From: an uncultured Candidatus Saccharibacteria bacterium
Lineage (GTDB): Bacteria; Patescibacteriota; Saccharimonadia; Saccharimonadales; Saccharimonadaceae
Direction of reading: 5' to 3'
Length of the DNA stretch: 36,765 bases
Assembly (NCBI GenBank): GCA_947306745.1
Contig: CAMZHH010000010.1
Coordinates: forward strand, 1-36,765
Shown here: in pieces, positions 18,830 to 25,383 of the stretch
Position numbering within the stretch: the stretch's first letter is position 1
How the letters are laid out: the number at the start of each line of letters is the position of its first letter
The notes under the pieces: model-generated
Seen by the model: the letters and a program-made list of their open reading frames with translations, nothing else
Database searches by the model: none
Told to the model about the DNA's origin: nothing
Made by a program: the position numbers and the translations under genes

Positions 18830-18838
18830 ATTATACCA
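18830..18838 (-). promoter_or_regulatory. extended -10 promoter of pnp
   Basis: On the minus strand TGG-TATAAT, giving a leader of about 90 nt. It diverges from the promoter at 18872. Confidence 0.6.
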
Positions 18839-18871
18839 CAATTTACCGCTTATGTGGGATTGTGCCCTGGT

Positions 18872-18900
18872 TTGACTTTTTACCTCGTTTATGCTAAAAT
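18872..18900 (+). promoter_or_regulatory. promoter of the plus-strand unit at 19 kb
   Basis: TTGACT-N17-TAAAAT with the extended form TTGACTTTTT and TATGC before the -10. It is nearly identical to the promoter at 23492. Confidence 0.85.
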
Positions 18901-18966
18901 ATACAGCGAGTCGACAAAAGGTCGGCTAGTATTCCCATTATTTTTTGAGAGGAGTGTGATGTGTAG

Positions 18967-19650
18967 ATGGGAAATTTTAACGTGGTAAAGGTCGATAGGA
19001 CCAAAATCGTCATCAATGGTGAGTTTTCACTGGAGGTGGCAAACAAGCTTTTTGGCGAGGTCTGCAAGACTCGCTTAGCGTCTATGAAGGTGGACTACGA
19101 CGAGGATGCGAATACTACGACGCTACAATTCTTCCCTTGCGTGATTCAGAACGTCGATAGCGTAGTGGAATACGCTGGATACAAGGGACAGCATCAGGAG
19201 CGCCGAATCGTACTAATCGAAACTATTCCGGAATTCGTGAACTTCGTCGATGGCTGCTGGAAGCCGGTTCGCAGCAATGCGAAGAGGAAGAAGTCAGACG
19301 TGCAGTGGGTTGTAATGCTCATCAAGCGCGTCTCTACGCCACATGGCGAAGATGCTACTGAGCTTAGCTTTATCGTGGACTCGCGCTGCAATAGTAAGAA
19401 CGTCGGCGCAGCGCTCGATACAGCTACGCAAATCATGGCCGAGAAGTTGCAGTTAATCGTGCAGGATGTTAACCCGGGTTTAATGTCTTCCGCCCGCTTA
19501 CTGGACGATATCAGCATGAACATGGCCGATCGTATCCACAAGCTGGAGGACGATGCCACTGCCGCCCGTTACGAGAGGTTGGGATTAAGGAAGTTCGACA
19601 CGGATGACCTGATCTTTGGCGACAAGCCTGGAACTTGCAGTGCGCGCTAA
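18967..19650 (+). CDS. unknown soluble protein, plus-strand unit
   Basis: Product of 227 aa, no recognised family, no signal peptide or TM segment. It is of mixed alpha/beta character with a charged C-terminal helix (DRIHKLEDDATAARYERLGL). It is a self-contained unit: consensus promoter, ~60-nt leader with a small stem (AGTCGAC/GTCGGCT), GAGAGGAG Shine-Dalgarno, gene, terminator. An alternative ATG at 18959, closer to the Shine-Dalgarno, opens a 9-codon ORF overlapping the start out of frame; a stop lies directly upstream in frame, so 18967 is the earliest start. The unit is inserted between rpsO and pnp. Confidence 0.8.
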   Translation: MGNFNVVKVDRTKIVINGEFSLEVANKLFGEVCKTRLASMKVDYDEDANTTTLQFFPCVIQNVDSVVEYAGYKGQHQERRIVLIETIPEFVNFVDGCWKPVRSNAKRKKSDVQWVVMLIKRVSTPHGEDATELSFIVDSRCNSKNVGAALDTATQIMAEKLQLIVQDVNPGLMSSARLLDDISMNMADRIHKLEDDATAARYERLGLRKFDTDDLIFGDKPGTCSAR

Positions 19651-19676
19651 TCCTATCAACTGAAACCTGCATATAT

Positions 19677-19713
19677 GAGCCTGGCGGCTCCTCTTATCGC
19701 CGGGCTCTTTTTT
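19677..19713 (+). terminator. intrinsic terminator of the 19-kb unit
   Basis: GAGCCTGGCG and CGCCGGGCTC form a 10-bp stem with one G-U pair and an 11-nt loop, then TTTTTT. Confidence 0.9.
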
Positions 19714-19728
19714 ATGGTTTTTTGACAT

Positions 19729-19755
19729 AAAAAATTCGCCCCGGATAGAGGCGAA
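19729..19755 (-). terminator. intrinsic terminator after rpsO
   Basis: On the minus strand TTCGCC, loop and GGCGAA, then TTTTTT. It ends rpsO before the inserted plus-strand unit. Confidence 0.8.
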
Positions 19756-19766
19756 CTTTGTAATGC

Positions 19767-20033
19767 TTATTTGCGAAGACCAAGCTTTGCTACGGTAGCT
19801 TTGTAGGCTTCGAAATCGGTGCGTTCAAGATATTTCAAGAGCTTCTTGCGTTGGCCGACCATTTGGATAAGACCGCGCTTTGCCATGAAATCATGCTTGT
19901 TAGCCTTGACGTGCTCGGTAACTTCCTTGATGCGCTCGGTTAAAATAGCAACCTGAACCTCTGGAGAACCGGTATCTTTGTCGCTGCGGGCAAGCTTCTT
20001 GATAGCTTTAGCTTTGTTATCTTTAGTAATCAT
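19767..20033 (-). CDS. rpsO: 30S ribosomal protein S15
   Basis: Binds the central domain of 16S rRNA early in 30S assembly. The 88 aa are the normal length, with the family signature TGSPEVQVAILTERIKEVTEHV and HDFMAKRGLIQMVGQRKKLLKYL. The promoter TTGCAT-N17-TAAAAT (20043-20071) predicts a 5' leader of only about 3 nt, too short for a Shine-Dalgarno or the rpsO leader pseudoknot known in E. coli. It normally pairs with pnp; here a terminator and a plus-strand gene lie between them. Confidence 0.96.
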   Translation of the reverse strand: MITKDNKAKAIKKLARSDKDTGSPEVQVAILTERIKEVTEHVKANKHDFMAKRGLIQMVGQRKKLLKYLERTDFEAYKATVAKLGLRK

Positions 20034-20042
20034 ATTGAGTGA

Positions 20043-20071
20043 ATTTTAGCATAAAAATAGATAAGATGCAA
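20043..20071 (-). promoter_or_regulatory. rpsO promoter
   Basis: On the minus strand TTGCAT-N17-TAAAAT with TATGC before the -10, then 9 nt to the ATG. Confidence 0.7.
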
Positions 20072-20089
20072 CATCTCTAAAGTGTTAGC

Positions 20090-20530
20090 CTAGATTTTCT
20101 TTTCTTTCGTATGTTTGAAAGATTTGATAATTAGGTAAATATGCCCGAAGACAAAGAAAAGCTGCGCAAACCCAAACGAAATTCCGAACTGACTAACAAA
20201 ATCAGCTTTATTGCACGCATCGGCGCACGCAATAAGAACTCCATTATTGCTGGCCATAATTATAGCCATGCTGGCCAAAATAACAGCAGCTTCGCCAATG
20301 AGGAAGAATAATAGTAATAACATCGGATGAAGATTATATTTTTCATATACACTCTTCGCTAAGAAAACGTTAAAGATGTTAAGCGGAATACTAGCAAAAT
20401 AGAGCCCAAGGATGAAAACCCAGACATTCTGCGGGCCGCTAAAAAGCAAAATCGCATCACCGAGCAGAGCGAGAAAGGTAAAAAATCCGCCCACTATTCG
20501 CCCAAAAGTGCTTTGCTCTTTAATCTCCAT
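20090..20530 (-). CDS. four-helix membrane protein, unknown
   Basis: Product of 146 aa with four predicted TM helices at about 12-31, 36-57, 70-94 and 115-136 and a basic C-terminus (KSFKHTKEKKI). Family not recognised. The -10 TAAAAT (20537-20542) lies 6 nt before ATG and overlaps the radA stop region, so a separate leaderless transcript is likely. It is only 12 nt downstream of radA and could also be co-transcribed with it. Confidence 0.75.
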   Translation of the reverse strand: MEIKEQSTFGRIVGGFFTFLALLGDAILLFSGPQNVWVFILGLYFASIPLNIFNVFLAKSVYEKYNLHPMLLLLFFLIGEAAVILASMAIIMASNNGVLIACADACNKADFVSQFGISFGFAQLFFVFGHIYLIIKSFKHTKEKKI

Positions 20531-20542
20531 ATGCTTATTTTA

Positions 20543-21904
20543 TCATTTATTGTTCATGTATTTAACTAGCGCCGAACGTAGATCTTTCACTGGCAGCACG
20601 AATTTATCTTTGATGGTTGCCGGAGCAATAGCGTGGTCAAAACCGAGTTTCTTTGCTTCGGCGATACGACGATCTGGCGCAATTACGCTACGAATTTCTC
20701 CGCCGAGGCCAACCTCGCCAAAGACCACGATTTTATCGTTCAACTTGCGTCCAGCGGCGGCACTAGCGATTGCCATACAGATTGCTAAGTCAGCCGCAGA
20801 ATCATTCAGGCGCATTCCGCCTACGACATTAATGAAGATATCCTTATCTTGCAAACTTAGCTTTGTGCGTTTCTCGAGTACGGCAATTAACAGGTTAAGA
20901 CGATTTAAATCAAAGCCAGAAGCTGTGCGTTTTGGGTAGCCAAAGTTCGTCGGATTTACTAAAGCTTGAATTTCAACCAAAAGCGGACGCGCACCCTCAA
21001 TAGTAGCCATAATAATACTGCCATCAGTATTTTGGCGCTCAGACAATAGCGCTTCAGACGGATTCTTAACCTCTACTAAGCCCTGGGCAGCCATCTCAAA
21101 AATCGCCACTTCTGTCGTAGAACCAAAGCGGTTCTTTACGGCACGCACGGTCTTGAAACCGCCGTAACGATCGCCTTCAAAATTACAAACTACATCTACG
21201 AGATGCTCGAGCACCTTCGGGCCAGCCAGGGTGCCTTCCTTAGTAACGTGGCCAACGATAACGACGGCCGTATCGCTCGCCTTTGCGGCGCGAATAATCA
21301 AATTGCCACAGTTGCTTACCTGACTAACCGTGCCAGGAGCAGAGCTAATTTCAGCCAAACTCAGAGTTTGAATCGAATCGACAATGACTAAGTCATAGTC
21401 GCCCTCCTCAATCGTCTTTGCAATATCATTACCAGATGCAGAACTGGCAAAATGCAACAAATCCGACGAAGCGCCAAGACGCACTGCGCGAAGTTTAACC
21501 TGGCCGGCCGACTCCTCGCCTGAAACATATAAAACTTTGTGTCCACTCGCGGATATATATGAGCAAATCTGCATCAAAAGCGTAGACTTACCAATACCCG
21601 GCTGACCAGCTAACAGGCTGACCGATCCCAACAAAATACCGCCACCAAGCACAATATCTAAATCAGCAAAACCAGTATGCAGACGACTACCCGCATCAGA
21701 TGGCTCGATGGTGTTAATTGAAACTGCTTGGAGTTTTTTGCCAGACACTGCACCTTTTGCTAAGGCTGATTTAGCCTCGGCTTCTGTTGGCGCTACCTGC
21801 TCCAATAAAGTATTCCATTCGCCACAATTCTCACAACGCCCCGCCCATTTAGCGAAGCTATTACCGCAATTTTGACAGATAAACCTAGATTTTGCTTTTA
21901 CCAT
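20543..21904 (-). CDS. radA: DNA repair protein RadA (Sms)
   Basis: RecA-related helicase that drives branch migration in recombination and transformation. The 453 aa show an N-terminal zinc ribbon (CQNCG...CENCG), Walker A GQPGIGKST, the RadA signature KNRFG and a C-terminal Lon-protease-like domain. With dprA it suggests a DNA-uptake/recombination route. The -10 TAAACT preceded by TGC lies 6 nt before the ATG: leaderless. The gene ends in TGA followed at once by in-frame TAA, one of only two TGA stops in the window. Confidence 0.95.
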   Translation of the reverse strand: MVKAKSRFICQNCGNSFAKWAGRCENCGEWNTLLEQVAPTEAEAKSALAKGAVSGKKLQAVSINTIEPSDAGSRLHTGFADLDIVLGGGILLGSVSLLAGQPGIGKSTLLMQICSYISASGHKVLYVSGEESAGQVKLRAVRLGASSDLLHFASSASGNDIAKTIEEGDYDLVIVDSIQTLSLAEISSAPGTVSQVSNCGNLIIRAAKASDTAVVIVGHVTKEGTLAGPKVLEHLVDVVCNFEGDRYGGFKTVRAVKNRFGSTTEVAIFEMAAQGLVEVKNPSEALLSERQNTDGSIIMATIEGARPLLVEIQALVNPTNFGYPKRTASGFDLNRLNLLIAVLEKRTKLSLQDKDIFINVVGGMRLNDSAADLAICMAIASAAAGRKLNDKIVVFGEVGLGGEIRSVIAPDRRIAEAKKLGFDHAIAPATIKDKFVLPVKDLRSALVKYMNNK

Positions 21905-21910
21905 ACTTCT

Positions 21911-21919
21911 AGTTTAGCA
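21911..21919 (-). promoter_or_regulatory. extended -10 of radA, leaderless type
   Basis: On the minus strand TGC-TAAACT, 6 nt before ATG 21904. It diverges from the synthetase promoter at 21954. Confidence 0.5.
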
Positions 21920-21953
21920 CGCGCCGTTTGAGCCCCAAGCATAAGCGTGACCT

Positions 21954-21982
21954 TTGACAAAATACGCCTCTTATGCTATAAT
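21954..21982 (+). promoter_or_regulatory. promoter of the alarmone synthetase gene
   Basis: TTGACA-N17-TATAAT with TATGC before the -10: a perfect consensus promoter. Confidence 0.9.
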
Positions 21983-22030
21983 AGAAGGGTTGGTTAATTT
22001 ATTTCCCAAAGCACACCGTCAGGAGGGGAT

Positions 22031-22645
22031 ATGATGGGAGAATTACAAATGGATGACTACAGTCAGTACGCAGCCCTCTGCGAATGTGGCATGAGAATCG
22101 TGCTAGCGAGGGTGGAGAATTTGCGCCAAGAGGCCACAATTTCTGGGGAACGTTCCCCGTACGCGGCAATTCAGATTCGCATCAAGAGCTTCGATTCTAT
22201 CGAGGAAAAGTGCAATCGCAAGGGCCTTCCGTTCACTATCGAAGGCATGCGCAAGCTTCACGATATTGCAGGTATTCGCATTATCACGCTCTATGAGGAT
22301 GACATTTATCGCATCCGCGATGCCCTGGTCCGCCAGCCGTCAATGGAGCTGATCGAAGAACGCGATTATGTAAAGAATCCGAAAGAAAACGGTTATCGTA
22401 GCTTACATCTGATCGTGTCGATGCATGTCTACTTCTGCGAGACAACCAAGTCCGTGCCCGTTGAAATCCAGATTCGCACCAAAGCGATGGATCTGTGGGC
22501 TAGCGTCGAACACGACTGCAACTACAAAAACGACACGCCGAGCGCCGAAGCCCCGAAAATGTTTGCGGAAATCGCGAGAATCCTAGAGGATTTCGATAGC
22601 AACGCTATGCGTATTCGCGATGCAAGCATCGGTTCAAGCAATTAA
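22031..22645 (+). CDS. small alarmone synthetase (RelQ/YjbM-like)
   Basis: Predicted (p)ppGpp synthetase that transfers pyrophosphate from ATP to GDP or GTP. The 204 aa hold only the RelA/SpoT synthetase domain: RIKSFDSIEEKC (ATP-binding basic loop), HDIAGIRI (catalytic-domain Asp), YVKNPKENGYRSLHLIV (the G-loop YxxxPKxNGYRSLH), VEIQIRT and AMDLWASVEHDCNYK. There is no hydrolase (HD), TGS or ACT domain, so control must be by transcription or allostery. The leader is about 40 nt with an AGGAGGGG Shine-Dalgarno; ATG 22031 or 22034 both fit. It is a monocistronic unit with a perfect promoter and its own terminator, followed by two lipoprotein-type units. Confidence 0.9.
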   Translation: MMGELQMDDYSQYAALCECGMRIVLARVENLRQEATISGERSPYAAIQIRIKSFDSIEEKCNRKGLPFTIEGMRKLHDIAGIRIITLYEDDIYRIRDALVRQPSMELIEERDYVKNPKENGYRSLHLIVSMHVYFCETTKSVPVEIQIRTKAMDLWASVEHDCNYKNDTPSAEAPKMFAEIARILEDFDSNAMRIRDASIGSSN

Positions 22646-22661
22646 CTGTAGTCACATCAGC

Positions 22662-22685
22662 GCCGCCCTTCACGGGGCGGCTTTT
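22662..22685 (+). terminator. intrinsic terminator of the synthetase gene
   Basis: GCCGCCC and GGGCGGC, then TTTT. It abuts the next promoter. Confidence 0.85.
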
Positions 22686-22687
22686 CA

Positions 22688-22716
22688 TTGACTTTTTTAA
22701 GCATATGTGGTATAAT
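22688..22716 (+). promoter_or_regulatory. promoter of the lipoprotein gene
   Basis: TTGACT-N17-TATAAT with the TTGACTTTTT form and TGG before the -10. Confidence 0.88.
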
Positions 22717-22802
22717 GTATTTATTGCAGTGTTGCAAAGTTCCTTAAGATTCTATCCGGAGAATATGACGGAATTTTTTGCGGCGCAAAAGGAGGTGTTG
22801 CG

Positions 22803-23432
22803 ATGGGAAAGAAATTTCCAATTTTTATCCTAGCTGTAGTAGCATGCTTCATTGCATGCGGATGTAACAGAAAGGATGTTTCAACGGCAGCGATCAACGT
22901 TACCGCTGAAGAGGCACCACAGAGTACCACAGACAAAACTGACCTGTTGAAGGAGCTTAGTTTCAAAAATTTCGAAGGCAAGACAATGGGGGATATTCTT
23001 GCAGACGAGGTCGGCGACTATACGCTAGATTTCGATGAATTCTTCAACTTGGCAGGACTCGACTACGACATGATCGGCGACGATATTGTCGTGACTCCAA
23101 TTGAATACAACAAAGCATCAGATTTCGCTATTCAAATACACATCAGTCAGCCTTACGGAATCGTAAGCGGTTACACCGTTAATAAGATTCGCGAAGCCGA
23201 CGGAACGTGGCGCGAAACTCATGAGTTCAACTCTGCTACCGATTTTATCTTTGATATGACCTTGAATGGTAATAAATATCTAATCGGTGCAGACGCTATG
23301 GATTCACTTTGGCGCGAGATTCGCGTACTCACTGCCCCAGAAGATAAGGTTGAGGTTGTAAATGCAGCTGTAGATGCCGAATTGGCATCATATTACGACT
23401 TCCCTGACGACGCTATTCTTCCGGAAGAATAA
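22803..23432 (+). CDS. predicted acidic lipoprotein, unknown
   Basis: Product of 209 aa. MGKK and a hydrophobic core lead to cysteines at 19 and 21 in FIACGC, a lipobox-like site for lipid anchoring. The mature part is acidic and hydrophilic, without recognised domains. It has its own promoter, an ~80-nt leader, a strong Shine-Dalgarno (AAAGGAGGTG) and a terminator. A 22-codon ORF from ATG 22765 overlaps the start in another frame and may be incidental. It lies between the alarmone synthetase and another lipoprotein-like ORF. Confidence 0.8.
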   Translation: MGKKFPIFILAVVACFIACGCNRKDVSTAAINVTAEEAPQSTTDKTDLLKELSFKNFEGKTMGDILADEVGDYTLDFDEFFNLAGLDYDMIGDDIVVTPIEYNKASDFAIQIHISQPYGIVSGYTVNKIREADGTWRETHEFNSATDFIFDMTLNGNKYLIGADAMDSLWREIRVLTAPEDKVEVVNAAVDAELASYYDFPDDAILPEE

Positions 23433-23437
23433 AAATA

Positions 23438-23467
23438 CCCCCGAGGGACCGGACCCGCGGGGGTTTT
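23438..23467 (+). terminator. intrinsic terminator of the lipoprotein gene
   Basis: CCCCCGAGGG, loop and CCCGCGGGGG with one mismatch, then TTTT. Confidence 0.85.
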
Positions 23468-23491
23468 CTCATGCTTAATACTCTTACCGAA

Positions 23492-23520
23492 TTGACTTTT
23501 TAATGCGTTTATGCTATAAT
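23492..23520 (+). promoter_or_regulatory. promoter of the 23.6-kb lipoprotein-like ORF
   Basis: TTGACT-N17-TATAAT with the TTGACTTTTT form and TATGC before the -10. Confidence 0.88.
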
Positions 23521-23572
23521 TAATATTATGTAGTGTATTCGCCCGCGCAAGCGGAGAAACCGGGAGGTCTAT

Positions 23573-23736
23573 ATGATCACTACGATCCTTGCAGTTGTTG
23601 GAATCTTTACCGGATGGCTTTTAGTCGGCTGTGCACCGCTGTTTTATCAGCAGAACGTTAATTCGTTATTGCCGCCCGTCTATGAGCCTGTCCAGCATTC
23701 CGCAACATCGATCCCTTCCGAGGGGTCTCTTTTTTT
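23573..23736 (+). pseudogene. lipoprotein-like ORF without a stop before its terminator
   Basis: A consensus promoter, a leader with a CCGC-GCAA-GCGG tetraloop hairpin and a strong Shine-Dalgarno (GGGAGG) precede ATG 23573. The product starts with a hydrophobic segment and LVGC lipobox (Cys20), then a short Pro/Ser-rich stretch. The frame has no stop before the intrinsic terminator at 23710; on paper it would run to 24307, antisense to clpP. The likely mRNA is therefore non-stop. It may be a gene that lost its 3' end next to clpP, or a tiny secreted peptide rescued by tmRNA. Function unknown. Confidence 0.5.
23710..23736 (+). terminator. intrinsic terminator inside the 23.6-kb ORF
   Basis: GATCCC and GGGGTC (one T-G pair) with a 6-nt loop, then TCTTTTTTT. 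It overlaps the end of clpP on the other strand. Confidence 0.8.
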
Positions 23737-24325
23737 ATTTCTCGATAACTTCGTCGATGATACCGTAATCCTTGGCTTCTTGGGCAGACATCCAATTATC
23801 ACGGTCCATATCTTTCTCAATTTCTTTGGCGGATTTGCCTGTATTCTTTGCCATCATATCAATGAGGACTTTCTTGAGGTAAATGCCTTCTTTAAGAGCA
23901 ATTTCCTGATCCGTAATCTTGCCCTCTGTGCCGGAGCTTGGCTGATGAATCATAATACGAGCATTTGGCAAGGCGAAACGTTTACCCTTAGCGCCAGCCG
24001 AAAGCAGCATTGCGCCCATCGAAGCCTGCAGACCAATACCGATTGTCTGTACATCTGGTTCGATATAATTCATCGTGTCAATAATAGCGAGGCCATCATA
24101 AACAGAGCCACCAGGCGAGTTGATATAGAGTTTAATATCTTTCTTTGGATCTTCGTATGCGAGGTGCAAAAGCTGCGCAATTACGATATTGGCAGTTTCT
24201 GGCGTAACTTGGTCACCCAAGAACACGACACGCTCTTTCAAAAGACGGGAATAAATATCGTAAGCGCGCTCACCGCGGTTGGTTTCTTCTACTACAGTTG
24301 GAACTAAATAATCTTTCATGTTCAC
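23735..24325 (-). CDS. clpP: ATP-dependent Clp protease proteolytic subunit
   Basis: Tetradecameric serine protease that degrades proteins unfolded by ClpC or ClpX. The 196 aa are normal length. The catalytic Ser is in [11 protein letters not shown], the His in [10 protein letters not shown], and the Asp in the C-terminal part. The start is set by AAGGAG 5-6 nt before ATG. The promoter is overlapped by a CIRCE operator identical to that of clpC, so both should be repressed by HrcA and induced on heat or misfolding. Confidence 0.97.
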   Translation of the reverse strand: MNMKDYLVPTVVEETNRGERAYDIYSRLLKERVVFLGDQVTPETANIVIAQLLHLAYEDPKKDIKLYINSPGGSVYDGLAIIDTMNYIEPDVQTIGIGLQASMGAMLLSAGAKGKRFALPNARIMIHQPSSGTEGKITDQEIALKEGIYLKKVLIDMMAKNTGKSAKEIEKDMDRDNWMSAQEAKDYGIIDEVIEK

Positions 24326-24338
24326 TCCTTATATATCT

Positions 24339-24367
24339 ATTGTAGGTAATTAGCACTCGCAAGTCAA
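24339..24367 (-). promoter_or_regulatory. clpP promoter overlapped by CIRCE
   Basis: On the minus strand TTGACT-N17-TACAAT. The -35 lies in the CIRCE spacer. Confidence 0.85.
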
Positions 24368-24376
24368 GAGTGCTAA
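24350..24376 (-). promoter_or_regulatory. CIRCE operator (HrcA) of clpP
   Basis: TTAGCACTC-N9-GAGTGCTAA, a perfect match to the CIRCE consensus. It overlaps the -35 and part of the spacer, so bound HrcA would block RNA polymerase. Confidence 0.95.
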
Positions 24377-25369
24377 TTACAAATTTGTAGGCTGCGTAAT
24401 TTTACTATCGATACTTTCGTAAAGCTTATTGCTACGCATGCGATTTTCGTTGTACTCGTTGATTAATTTGTTTGTATTATCTATCAGCTCGGAAATCTCC
24501 TGGTAAGTCGCTTTTAGTCTTGTCTGGCGTTCAACAAGTACAGCACGCTCGCTATCAAAAGCTTCGCGACTAGCAAAACCGTTTGGTATTTTTGCGCGGG
24601 CATTAAATTCTTCACAATCTTTATTAAATGCACTTAAATCGGCCATATATCGCTGGTTTAATTCGTTGATATGTGCCAAATTCTGTTGAATCGTGCTAGC
24701 AAGTTCTCTGCTATTGTTTTCGATTTTTTCAAATTTATCATTATATTGATTGTAAAATCCAATAATGCGACTCTGCTGCCTGAAATAGCGTGCGTAATGC
24801 TTTTTTAACTTTTCCGGATAATTATCAACCGACAGTTCAGTACCAATAACCGAATGTAATTCATCAACGCGCGTTTCTTCACTATAGTTTTCCATGTGTG
24901 AAGAAAACTTTTCGAGATTCTGCTCATAAATTGACACCAAAATCGGCGTCAGCTCATTCTTTTCGCCGTCGCTTAAACGCTCCCACGCCGCGTGCAATAA
25001 TTCATGCGCCATCACGGCCTGTTTAATGCCTTCAAGGTTGCTATTTTGCACATCATAAACATAAATGCGCTGAAGGTGGTAACATCCTAAAGTAGCAGTA
25101 TCCGCGTCGATTGGACAGTTTTCATTAAAATCTTCCGATGATTGGAGTTCCGGACGCGAAGCAAACAGAATACGCTCACCTAAGTCTGTCAGTTGCAAGT
25201 CTTTTATGATCGATTCAACTTCTGCAGTTGGCTGATAGCCAATTGCTAAAATACGATCCGAGATCAAGTCCCGATTAAGAATCAGTACAATCGCAATCAC
25301 TGCGAAGAGGCCAAGCAGAACAGCTCTGACGATGACCTTCTGGTTTTTCGAATTCTTTTTCGACTTCAC
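24377..25369 (-). CDS. membrane-anchored zincin-like protein with coiled coils
   Basis: Product of 330 aa. A basic N-terminus and one TM helix (about 14-34) anchor an outside domain containing HELLHAAWE, an HExxH zinc-metallopeptidase motif, around residue 130. After it come long helical, coiled-coil-like stretches (about 165-315). Downstream E/D ligand residues cannot be assigned with confidence, so activity is an inference. The start is GTG 25369, exactly 6 nt after a -10 TATACT (25376-25381), so it may be a leaderless GTG gene. It sits between clpC and clpP but has its own promoter signal. Confidence 0.75.
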   Translation of the reverse strand: MKSKKNSKNQKVIVRAVLLGLFAVIAIVLILNRDLISDRILAIGYQPTAEVESIIKDLQLTDLGERILFASRPELQSSEDFNENCPIDADTATLGCYHLQRIYVYDVQNSNLEGIKQAVMAHELLHAAWERLSDGEKNELTPILVSIYEQNLEKFSSHMENYSEETRVDELHSVIGTELSVDNYPEKLKKHYARYFRQQSRIIGFYNQYNDKFEKIENNSRELASTIQQNLAHINELNQRYMADLSAFNKDCEEFNARAKIPNGFASREAFDSERAVLVERQTRLKATYQEISELIDNTNKLINEYNENRMRSNKLYESIDSKITQPTNL

Positions 25370-25375
25370 TCTTTA

Positions 25376-25381
25376 AGTATA
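25376..25381 (-). promoter_or_regulatory. -10 box of the zincin-like gene, leaderless type
   Basis: TATACT on the minus strand, 6 nt before GTG 25369; -35 weak. Confidence 0.45.
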
Positions 25382-25383
25382 AC

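Noticed and set aside
22765-22833. 22-codon ORF overlapping the lipoprotein start
   Set aside because: Its upstream GGAG is too close to the ATG, and the main Shine-Dalgarno fits ATG 22803.
23573-24307. A 244-codon plus-strand frame across clpP
   Set aside because: Beyond 23736 it is the antisense of clpP and lies behind an intrinsic terminator.
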